Assembly (NCBI GenBank): GCA_029641185.1
Contig: JAPWGK010000005.1
Coordinates: 1,798,001 to 1,862,000 of the forward strand
Direction: 5' to 3'
DNA: 64,000 nucleotides
Source: Pseudofabraea citricarpa
Lineage: Eukaryota > Ascomycota > Leotiomycetes > Helotiales > Dermateaceae
Each line of letters starts with the position of its first letter. Positions within the stretch are counted from its first letter, which is position 1. A program made the position numbers and the translations under genes. The notes under the pieces were generated by a model. The model worked only from the letters and a program-made list of their open reading frames with translations. It was not told where the DNA came from and ran no database searches. This document shows positions 45,082-55,718 of this stretch, piece by piece.

Positions 45082-46031
45082 GCACTTGAGGATGTGTTGT
45101 ACGACGTGGTCTCACTCAGGTCGTGTCTCGCACGAGGTTGATGTTGGGACTGGTCTTGCAAGAGGGTGATGTTGCGTGTAAGGGAGGGACAAATATCGTG
45201 TCGCTTGTAAAAATTGTAGGCGCGCGCCTGGGGATTGACGGCTGTTAAATAGGATGGAAAGTGGATGTCCATCAATTTGGAAAGCGGTAGCTAAATATAG
45301 ATAGGCAGCAGTTTTTTGTGCCTTATGAACCAGGCTCGCGAAGTTGGATATGTCAATGTAATATTTTTAATGATAGGCAATGTCTTAAATAATCTGTCTT
45401 GAAGAGGAAGTATTATGCTAGCCCTTAAAGCTATTCTGTGTTCGGGCGTCCTTGAGATATGTTAGGTACCTAGGTCATTAACAGCTTCGCTTATCCTTTT
45501 TCATTCATATCTCCATCTAAACCAAAATATCCCAGTATTTGAAGTTCAGGCAATTAAAGATCTGACAACTATGATTCATACAATTAACGAGCATTAATTG
45601 TTAGTTTAGAGCAACTCAGTCTTAGTATAGCGCGCGGTTATTTTATCACAATCACACAAGTAGCCTGTGGTCGGTGTGTTTAGCATGGCCGTGAATTTTA
45701 TTGTTGGTATTGTTAGTAGGCCACAAGGCACAAAAGTCCTGTCGAACCGCTAGCCTCACGAATAGCACAAATTAGCAGTTTCTTTTCTCTAAACCTCGAT
45801 GTATAAAAAGAGAAGAGTTCCTCTATAAGTGAGCTTTAGAAAACAAAGAAGCAGAAAAAAACGCAAAGCAGAAAAAAGCCATCGAATCTCATAACGCTCC
45901 GACATCTCCCAAGTTCATCGACCCAATCATATCATCATCGACTTACGGTTATCAATTTCGCATAATCAATTGACGTACATTTACTTTACATCCAGCATTT
46001 CTATGAAGAATACTACTGACAGTCTCATAGA
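45082..46031. promoter_or_regulatory. AT-rich promoter-like interval
   Basis: Upstream of the kinase-like gene (-) and of the small Cys-rich ORF (+). A good TATA box (TATAAAA) lies at 45802-45808 with an A-rich then C/A/T-rich leader up to the ORF at 46032. No exon recognised otherwise. Confidence 0.4.
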
Positions 46032-46232
46032 ATGTGCAAATGGGTGACATCGACCAAGACATACAGACGCTGCCCTCAAGCTTGCAACACATCAAACACG
46101 GATCTTGTGAAATGCAGCACCGCGATTAGAACTGGGGTCACTTGTCCAAACCCTCCATCATCCTATCTGGCTCAAACAACCATTCGTGGACAGTGCCCAA
46201 ACCATCAAGACGAGGGTTATTCTCAGCGCTAA
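46032..46232 (+). CDS. Small Cys-rich protein (66 residues)
   Basis: Possible small orphan gene. The 66-residue product begins MCKWVTSTKTYRRC and has six Cys (positions 2, 14, 18, 28, 38, 55), so zinc binding or disulfides are conceivable. There is no signal peptide. Support: a TATAAAA box about 225 bp upstream, an unusually A/C-rich leader typical of fungal 5' UTRs and an ATG in a fair context (TAGAATG). Against: short length and no family I can name. Short fungal proteins starting MC with spaced Cys are common as lineage-specific families, but I cannot verify membership. Confidence 0.45.
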   Translation: MCKWVTSTKTYRRCPQACNTSNTDLVKCSTAIRTGVTCPNPPSSYLAQTTIRGQCPNHQDEGYSQR

Positions 46233-47519
46233 GTGTTTAGTATGGAACACAATATTATTTGAGTAAAAATGGCTAACGTTTCGCATAGGCATTGAATTAG
46301 GGAAATATGCAATATATTTACTCCTAACGTGTTCAGAATTGTTTGTTGATGTGAGAAGTGTTATGCGGGCGGTTCGGTTGTCACTCATTTGTATTCCCCG
46401 AACAGAATTAGATGCCAGTCACATGTCTGTACCTCTGTAATTTTAACTCAGAATGAAGATGTCTACAGCTTTGAAATGTTAATTTTCATGAAATAAAACA
46501 CTAACATGTCCGAAATTACCCAGGTTATTAGATGGTTGAAATCAACCTTTAAACATACGACTGAAACTCGTAAAAGAGCGATTGGCAGCGGGGGGGATGA
46601 CTTTTGACAGGTATCTAGAAGCATTGAATTGGTTATTATACGTGGTTATCTACGAAACTCGTGAGTGAAATTATCTTTAAAATATGTAATTTAGTGCTTG
46701 GGAATTGACTTAAATAATATTACCTGCAGCTAGCCTTTGAATACGAAGAAATTATTTACAGCTTGTATCCTAATACAAAACCGTACTTTTGTAATAATAA
46801 CTACCTAGGTAGGTAATTATTCTTACTCAAGCTGACACTTTACCACATGCGATTAAATGCAGCACTGATCGATGGAACGGTGATTAACACTAGCCTGGGA
46901 TGTTCATTTGCAGCAGGAAAAAATGTTGAGAGCTAGATGCAAAGTCGACTACGAGTGTACAACGTGCCAATTTCTAAACCCTCCTGAAATGGGCACTCAG
47001 CAGTAACATTTCTCATGATTTGGTGGGGATTTTCTATCTCTTGTTTAGATATGATTGATTGTCCAAATTTTGTCATCACGAGTTCACGGGAAAGGCAAAT
47101 GAGAAGCAAGATGACTTTTTACTTTCAAGAAACCCTTTTCTTTTACCTTCCTGAATCTGTTGTTATAAAAATATAATAATCAACCAATTAAACATTTATA
47201 CTAGGCCACATTTTTAGCTTCAAACTAATAAAGCTTAGAACAGCATTAAAAGTACTTCTAAAGGATCCGAAGGAAACTTAGCCTATAATAATCATCAGTG
47301 CTAGGAAAATTGCCTACTAAAGGGTTTCGCTATTACTTATAGTCCTGACTACTCCTAAAACTAGTACCCTAAGTGTTGTTAGTATTTGCACTAGCAAGTA
47401 AATATAAATTCAACGGAAGTTCTACTTATTTTCTTTTCCTAAAGTCTTTCTCAACTCTCTTGAAACTTACCACCTGGTATTTCGAAAACAATCCACAAAA
47501 TAACAAATTCCAACCAAAG
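46233..47519. other. AT-rich intergenic region
   Basis: No supported gene. Near 46800-46825 there is a short palindromic ACTACCTAGGTAGGTAAT stretch. Upstream of 47520 lies a leader of the next gene. Confidence 0.5.
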
Positions 47520-48196
47520 ATGTCTCCAACTCTTGAGGTATCCCACAATGGAAACACTACTCAATCAATTCCTGCTGAGAACCCAAACTCGGAACAAAGT
47601 TCCAGAGACGGTCGTTCCAAAAAAGGTGGGGAAATTCACAATGAAACAAACATTGGGCCTACCACTTCAGAGATAGATTTTGAAAAGGAGTTACGACGGC
47701 GGGTCAAAATATTGGCGTACATGAAAACCCGATCTTTCGACACGCAACACAAACTTTCTAATCGGAACATACCAACAATATCATCTGTCATGAACCAGAC
47801 AAATGGAGAGACGTACAGGTCATACCTAACCCTTAACACGGAACTCATCAAGAAACTCGGTAAGCAAAATCTTCTGAAATGTAAAATTAATTGCTAAGTC
47901 TAATAGCTTTCAAAATGTTTTCAATTGAGAACCCGAAGAGAGCTGCATCTTTAGGATCTATAGAAGAACTAGAAAAGTGGAATCCTGATGCTGCCCAGAG
48001 GGAAAAGAAAGCGGCTTTTCTTTTTCTGGAGAAATGCGAAGAAAAGCAGAGGCTGAAACCGGACATCTACCCGATAGTTCAGGATCAACCGCCAAAAAGG
48101 GAGATAGATTTTGAGAGAGAAATGGAGGAACTTGGCAGAAATTTCATTGAAAAGACCCGATTTTATACTATCAATGGAGTTCGGGAAGGAGAATAA
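47520..48196 (+). CDS. Orphan protein with a duplicated EIDFE motif
   Basis: Unknown function. Exons 47520-47859 and 47907-48196 (intron 47 nt, donor GTAAGC, TCTAATAG acceptor) join to 209 residues. It is hydrophilic, without signal peptide or membrane segment. The segment around residues 51-72 (EIDFEKELRRRVKILAYMKT plus RSF) returns around 179-199 (EIDFEREMEELGRNFIEKTR plus FYT), suggesting an internal duplication of a short charged helix. The first 50 residues are Ser/Asn/Gly-rich. The splice restores frame and the AT-rich codon use fits the block; still, it may be lineage-specific. Confidence 0.6.
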
Positions 48197-48323
48197 TTGC
48201 TGGAAACAAGAGACAGAATTGCTTTTTGTTGCTGACTGAGTTTTGAGGACCAGGGAAATCATCAACTTTAGATTATCGCTATTTTATACCCTTTTTGTTC
48301 TCAATACAATTTTCCATCTTCCA

Positions 48324-49309
48324 TCAGATCTCAAGAATTCCTTGCATGACATTGACAGCGGTGCCACTCAGGAGGACTGTCTCAATATTGGCCTCGTCCT
48401 TTCGAGTAACCTCAACGGAGATATCATTCTGACGTCCCATCTCAACACCCTGAGTAAAAGCATACTTAAAAGGGCCATTTCCACTCTCCTTTGGCTCTTG
48501 TAACGCCAACCAACAACCCAAAGCGCAACTTGCGCTCCCAGTTCCAGGATCTTCAATATCTACCAACATTCTTGTGCGGTACCTTTTCCGCCCATGCTCA
48601 TCTTGGCCCTGAGCTGCAAAGAACATGGTTCCAGTCAATCCAATCTGCCAGTCTTTGTCCAGATCGGTTGTACCATCTGTTGACGACAATGATTTGTCGA
48701 CCTTTGCTAGTGCGGCAAGATCTGACAAAGCAACTAGGATGAATGACATTCCCTTGACAATAGACACATAGTCGGCAGGAACGTTAGATAGCTCGCTTTT
48801 AAATTTCTTTTCATGAATGTGGAAATTATGAGCCACATCAGCTTTCACGTTTCCAGTCACTGAATCAGTAGTGATTGGAAATCTTCCGGCTTTAAGCGTG
48901 AGTGCGGTAATAGCATCCTTGCGTGTGTAAAGCAGATGGTGAGCTGTACCGATAGTAGGCTGAAGATCAAGACATGGTAGTTAGTATGCTATTCAAGATG
49001 AATTTGAAATTCTGCAATATGACTCAGAAGATTGTGGATTTCCTGTAATCAAGATTAACTTACGTGACCTGCGAATGGCAGCTCAGATGTAGTAGTGAAG
49101 ATATCGACCACTGGTTCAGTGGACTTTTCGCCAGGTGGAGGGAGGTGCAAGAAGGTCGTCTCTGAGAGGTTAAACTCTGCAGCAATCTTTTGTTTTTGAA
49201 CTTGCGTTAGAGTTGTTTTATACTCGGCTGGAACCTCGATAATTGCCAGCGGATTGCCAGCATAGCGCGTAGCTGTAAAGACGTCGACGGTGGTAAATGA
49301 GAGCTTCAT
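48324..49309 (-). CDS. PhzF-family isomerase/epimerase-like protein
   Basis: Member of the phenazine-biosynthesis PhzF/diaminopimelate-epimerase fold group; the physiological reaction of fungal members is generally unknown. Exons 49064-49309 and 48324-48959; 293 residues. Two-lobed fold with motifs VDVFTATRYAGNPLAI, FNLSETTFL (acid/base Glu), DIFTTTSELPFAGHPTIGTA, and DPGTGSASCALGCWL with the anion-binding GTGSA. The intron falls directly after PFAGH and is GTAAGT...TTCAG. The start at 49309 (MKLSFTTVDVF) matches the family N terminus; an in-frame start 10 codons upstream is less likely. Its neighbours include no phenazine pathway genes. Confidence 0.92.
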
Positions 49310-50636
49310 GTTGGGTGCGGGGAAGATGAGTAATCTCACAAACGGTTATATGCTAATTGGCAAGTTGTGTCTCTGTAAATGAAACGAAATTATGAAGTGA
49401 AGTATGAATATGTATGATGAAGGTCAATTTATAGTTGAGATTCCGATGCAAAGCGCGCCCTTCCCCACTGTTGAGTCATGTCATTTGGGGGTGGAGCATC
49501 ATGTGCCGCGACTCATAGTTGTCAATGCCAAGTATTTGGATAAAAGATCTTGTCAATAACGCCATACAGCTGAAATTCTATGAGTACTTTTGATTTGAAT
49601 GGCCTCATTTATTGAGATGGATTCTGCCGTTTCTTTCCCCCCTTTGGATCTGGCGAAAGTTTGAATGTGTGGCGTGCCCTTCAAGCTATTCTCGTCATCT
49701 AAACAGGCTAATTTCGTACTAGCTTGAACTCCGAAATTCTCTGATCTCAAGGTCCTTCAATTGAGCACACTTAGATTTAATATATGAATAGCAGACCAGG
49801 TAATTTATAAAATTTGTTCTTCGTGTAGTGTTTTCTTTTCCCCACTCCCGATTCGTAACTACAATTAATTTCATGTTCATGTTATAAAAGCTTATATTAG
49901 ATTTGTTAGTATCGGGGTAAGACCTGTAGCCCACCCAGCATGAGCTTTAATCACTTGATATAGCAAAAAGAAATGTCTTCTATTAACATTAGAAGTACGA
50001 TCTGGACGCATATATATTAATTATATGAAAACACAACTTCTATTTTTAGTTAATGGGATTAGATAGGGAAGACGATAAATCAAGCTGATTGATACATACT
50101 TACCTGGGTAGAGAGAACTGTCATGAAATGTTTTTTAGATTATGCTTTCCATTAGTAATTCGTTTATTTTTATGTAAACTTGTCGTTGAAATTCTACTTG
50201 TCGTTATAGTTCTAGTTTTCGGCTTCTCAGGGTCACTTTGAGTCATTTAACACACAATCAAAAAGATGACTGGAGAGAAAAGCATTTAGACTTCGAGATC
50301 AGGTAGCAATTCGAGATTATGTTATCTCTATGTCCTGGAAGTATCACACTTTATACGTAGGCTGAATTCTGTGACATTTGTTTGTTGTAAAGAGATTTGG
50401 TTTTATCAATTATCATCAGAACTGTTGTGAAATATTTACTCGTTGATCTTATTCACTATCATGTGCTTGTTTCTTTAAGTAATCAAATTAACTTGACATA
50501 TATATCAGGTACTTGGGATAGTTAGGTATAGATCATGTATTAAAATAAGTAAGAAATAATTACAAAAAGAAAAGCAAATTTAAGCAAAATACAACCACGG
50601 CCCAATCAAGAAAGAGCCTCCCTATAAGCTACCACT
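49310..50636. other. AT-rich intergenic region
   Basis: Promoter of the PhzF-like gene and 3' flank of the WSC gene. No exon recognised. Confidence 0.5.
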
Positions 50637-53436
50637 TCATTTGATGGAATAAAAACTCAATCTCATGCTCCCACCACACCACTGTGAGGAATTTCCGGGA
50701 CACTTCATGTCACACCCATCAGATGTAACGATTTCGGTGGTATTCCTCCCAGCCCAACACTCCCGTCCATATTCGATACCAGCATACTGATAAGTTGCAT
50801 TCTTTGCAAGAGCCTGACTCATCAAATCCAGACACGTCTCGGCCGTCATTGAATCACTTGCGCCAAGACGGTTCTTGAGGATACGTCCATTTGGAATTTC
50901 GTTCACGCATCCGACATAACGATAACCAAGACTGGTACCGTTGAAGACATTGGTTTTAGGGATCAAGATGGATTTTCGGCTGTACATTGATAGACGTTTC
51001 GATCCTCCGCAGATTTGGTTTGAATTTCCGGTGCATGTCAATTTGCAAGAAGCTTCAGTGGCGTTCGTTGAAGTTGTTTGATTGAGTGTAGTCCCAGCCC
51101 AACATTCTCCACCATACTCGATTCCTGCCCAACTATACTCATCAGCCGCTGCTGCCAGGCATTTTTCTACCGTAGCGGGTTTGGTGATTGTTAGTTGGGT
51201 AGCTAAAGCGCGCCCGTTTGCTGGCTCATTGACACACTGGACTACAATTAGTGAGAAGCGAAATTTAGTTGGAAAGATTCAAGTACTTACAGCGAAATAG
51301 CTGAAGTTTGCATCTCCTGTTACAACCGATGGTCCAGTTGTCGTTGCTGTTGCGGTATATTTGGTTGAAGTGGAAAAGCTTGATACGCTGGAGGTGGACG
51401 CGTCAACGGCTGAGGTTGAAGTTTTTATAGATGAAGACGATGAAGACGATGAAACCGTCAGATATGATGAACTCGTAGCAGATGAAGAAAGTAAAGAAGT
51501 CGAGGAGCTTATTGAAGACGAAGACCTCGTAGAAGACAAGGTGCTTTTGGAACTTGATGAGCTTGAAGAAACCGGTGGGTTCTTGAGTGTATATACTGTA
51601 ACATATGAGTTGTGGTGACTTATTTTGAACCATCCTTCAAGTGCTTACCATTGAGTCTGGATCTACCTCCACAAATCTGATATTTATCTGCAGCACAGGT
51701 CATGTCGCAGTCAGTTGCATTAACTTGCGTACTTGCTGAATCCAGGACATCGCCACAGTAGCACTACGACCAAGCTATTAGCAAATGATGTTCTAGTAAT
51801 AAAATGGGAATATTACATACCTCTAAGCTCCACTCTACCGCCGCAAACATGCTCCCAGAGCAGAATGCAAGACATTGTGGTACAGTATTCGTACTGTTGG
51901 AGTATGATTTCTTTCTTAAAGCTCGACGGCCTGTTGTTTCTTTGAAGCATCCAACAAGTTTATACTCATCATTTCCATCAGAGACCAATGGACCATGCGG
52001 GTTATACTCAGGTGAGCAAGCGACGGAATTTCCACCTGCGCATGTTGTGAGGGATGAAGAAGAGTCCGGTCCAAATCCAGTTGGGGTTATGCAACCCGGT
52101 AAGGAAGTGCCGATGGTACCATGAACTGTTTCGCAAGGATAAATGGGAGATCTTTCAGGGCAGAGAGCTTCAAAAGCATTGGTGTTCGTGGCTTGAAATG
52201 GAGGGCAGTTCTGAACACCTCCATCTCCTGGTGTGCCTGCTCCAGTACCAGTCCCCACCAGACACTGGTCTATACCGGCTTTTAAGGTTGGCGTATCCCA
52301 GCCATTAATGAAGTCTCCATGAAAGCCATAGCCTGTCTCATCTCCGTTGGCAAAGACATACTTACCGCCATCGGTAGCTGGTGAGAATTTATTGACGCTG
52401 TACAAGACCTCATAGAAGAGATGAGGAAGGAGAATCGGGTGTGTTGGTGGGCAGATGCCATTGCTTAGGTTTGAATCAGCGACACGTTTCTAAGCTTAGA
52501 TTGTTGGTACTTACTCAATTCGTGATAAATATGCAACATGGCTCTGATCAGCTGAGGCCAAAGTCTTTCCATCCCAACAACTCTGCATTTGAACTGAAAA
52601 GTCAATTACTTATATTCCAAAATTTGGATTCATTTCACTTACTTTGTGCTCTAAGTCCTTGGGGACATGTCGTATTAAACATTCCATACGACTCCGGTAT
52701 AGAGTTATCGTAATTAATACATACAAAGCTCACCCGTTCGGAGATGGGACGACTTGGATATGTTTTATTTCCCCAAGTTGTGACATTTGAATTATAGGAT
52801 CGTGCATTGGTGTTTCCGGATAGCATTTGAAGTCCTTCGGGGAACGGAACAGCAGCAGAGCCATCGGCACCTTTGCCACGACCGAGGTAATACACCGCCA
52901 TGCCGGAGTTAGGGACTTCTACATATTGACCTGAGGCTTGAAGGTAATAAAGTTGAGGAGTCCAATAGGCCGACTTGTCCGCTAGTCTCGTGTCAACATT
53001 GAATTGAAAAAGAGTTGATATAAAACCTTACCTTGTATCGAGCAACTGGTACATTCTGCTTCTTGAAGACTAGCATACGTAGAATTAATGTTGATATCTG
53101 ACTATGTGTTAGTACTAACTCGTATACATTTTTAGCAACTTGTTTTTTGTTCTTACTTGCAGCACCGGATATTTTGTGTACATGTGATGACGGTGTATTG
53201 TAGTTCACTACAGGATCCTATCCCTGGTCAATATCTCGGCTAAGTTGGACTTCATCAGTTCTAGCTTACAACTCTACCAGTCTGTATGACTGAACAGCTC
53301 ACTAATCAAACGGAATTGTGTTAGCTTTACATTCCCGAAAGAACTTTGATTCAATGAAGAGCCTACTTCGCCAATATCCTTCAACGACAGCTGATAGCAC
53401 ACCAACAGCCACGAGGGCTGTGCCTGAAACTCTCAT
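50637..53436 (-). CDS. Secreted DUF1996 protein with three WSC domains
   Basis: Cell-surface or secreted carbohydrate-binding-type protein. Ten exons: 53367-53436, 53270-53301, 53157-53217, 53032-53097, 52643-52981, 52515-52593, 51821-52463, 51649-51763, 51291-51595, 50637-51236; 769 residues. Signal peptide at 1-20. DUF1996 domain about 25-295 (RMSCSVIQTGRVDPVV, SSHVHKISG, FHGDFINGWD). WSC 1 about 381-468 (LVGCFKETTGRRAL, CYCGD, DKYQICGG), a Ser/Thr-rich O-glycosylation-type linker about 469-565, WSC 2 about 566-655 and WSC 3 about 675-769, each with paired Cys and CGG. No GPI signal or transmembrane helix is seen at the C terminus. WSC domains bind glycans. Two acceptors (53097 and 51236) were chosen over a nearby AG because only these keep the conserved frame. 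Confidence 0.88.
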
Positions 53437-55679
53437 GTTAGCAGTAAATTATGTCTTCGGGTATGCGAAGTATCTCGTATGAGGAAAATTGAATGCTGAT
53501 CCTGAGATGAGGGAAACAGCGAACATTATGAACAAATTTTGGGCAAGCCATTACTGCCTCAAAGAATGCGCCTCGTGTTTACGCCGCAGCCGCAAGGGAA
53601 CAAAGTATCCACAGCCAAAGTGGAGATAGCTTCATTTCCTCTTTTATCCAGATGGTATCTCGTCCTTCCGATAAAGTGACAGTTCTCCTAGAATCTCAGG
53701 CGTCCGTTTGCGGTCGTCCAATGACGTCGCGATACCCGGTTGCGGCCATGCCGATTTCTTCAGTTTCGGCCTTTCTTTCAGAAACACGTGGATGGTCTAG
53801 ATCAGCCGATCAAACGTACAGCAGAGTATTTCGTGGAATCTCAGCAGGTTTCCTGCCCGGAATGCGAACTATTTACAACTTAGAATCCCTTGCTTTCTTT
53901 GTCTCTATCAAGCGAGCTGTCATGGTTTTCCCTCGCTTGGGTACGACCCACAAAATGTTCCATAAAAGTGCCTAGAAAGAAGCTATGTCAATCAAATCTA
54001 CCTGGTATGTCATTATCTTAGCCAAGATCTATCCGCCAGACTTTGATCACGGACCATCATCATTCTATTAACCAATCGGTATTTGTGGGGCTTCGGTGCT
54101 TCCTGCCTGTGCCTCTCTCGTTGTTTTGTCAGTATTGCCTAATGAACTCATCCACACCTTCTCAAGCAGCCATTGGAGTCTCTTCATACCAATACCAGAC
54201 ATTGCATGTTTTCCAAGTATATGAGCATGCCCGGTCATATTTCTGCAACCAAGAGTGGATATTGAAAATATGTTTGCAGTTATTCATACCGAAAGCAATG
54301 CTTTCAACTTCTTATTTGCAGAATGACACGACTTTGAAATGGAAAGTTGTAGTCGGCAGCTCAGAGGTTACCTCAGTAGTTAATGTTTTGGGTTCCCCAA
54401 GATACAATAAAGAATCTTGGTGCTGATAAATCTTTCGGGGAAGGTGCTGTGCCGCAGTCTGCGAGTCCCTCAAAAGTCCCAACTGGAGACACTTTCAAAT
54501 TTGAGGTAGATTTCCGGATGTGGTGTTTACAACATCAAATTTACCAATGCGTTCCGCTACAGGAAATTTATTTGCTTTTGATATGGTGTTGAATTTAATA
54601 ATGTCGGTTTTGCTGTTTTCCTTTGGTTTGTAATTGACCTACCACAGCTCTGTGTCTAAGACTAATTCAACTAGCAGACAGAGAATCAAAGTACCGAGCA
54701 CCTCGACAAACCGAGGATCCTGATCTTGATTTTTTTGCAGTAACGACACTTCAACCAGCGGACAGAGAGAACCAAAGAACAGAGACTCTTAAGAACGGAG
54801 AATTTAATCTCAATCCCGGTCTTGCTTTTATGACAACAAGAGTTTGACTAGCAATAACACAAAATTTCTTGGTTAGGTGCTTAAAAACGCTGAAGTGTTA
54901 TTCCGTGATATTAAATCTCTAAGAACTAAACTATTAGAAGCATAGATTTCTAATCAAGCACTTGAGAACGCGGAAATATTTTAGCGCGTATAATAATAAT
55001 GACACTAAACTGTTCAACTATCTGCGGATTACCAACATCAAGTAGTCACCCGGTTGGGGTCTAATTCTGGTTAAGCTATTTTCACTCATCAGTGTTGCTA
55101 ATATTACAGATACTATCCTGTTGCTAGTAAATTTCTTATTGTTAGTGTATAGGAAAACTTATCAGTCTACTAGTTCAGAAGTGACTACTTGAATGAGAAC
55201 AATCTCCACTTGACAATACCTCCAGATTATTATAAAGGATCATTAATACTACTAGCTTTGACGTAGCCAAGACGAAATATTAGAACCACTACTAACGATA
55301 CAGGGTACAGATATCTGAACCTCAGAGTTACAGTATGAAGTAGGCAAAGAACTTCCTCGGTAATAAGGTCATCACCAAGTTTCATTTCCTTGGGTATTTC
55401 TCTCTGGAAAGAAAAGAAGAAAAAAAGAAAGATATCAGATGTCAAAAAGAAAAGGTAGGTATGTAAAAGTCCCAATATAATACAAAGCATTTCATCTCGA
55501 ACGCCTTTTATTTTAGGAACACACCAGTCACACTATCAAGGTTCAGGCACCTAGCCTCCAGCAAGAAAAGAAAAAAAGCAAATCAAGGGTCTCCAGTTCT
55601 TAAACTTTGGTTCGTCGCCTCGTGGAATCAATTGGCACGCGGCACTTTGAAAAGAGTTCTGCGCTGGCAACCTCGTGAC

Positions 55680-55718
55680 GCCCACACCCACACCCGCACC
55701 CACACCCGCACCCACACG
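55680..55718. repeat. CCCACACCCGCA simple repeat
   Basis: C-rich tandem of CACCCACACCCG-type units, about 3 copies; G-rich on the minus strand with GGGTGT/GGGTGC runs. Confidence 0.85.

Noticed and set aside
54600..55300. Transposon remnant with coding potential
   Set aside because: AT-rich with diverged direct repeats, but no reverse transcriptase, transposase, terminal repeats or target-site duplication that I can identify.
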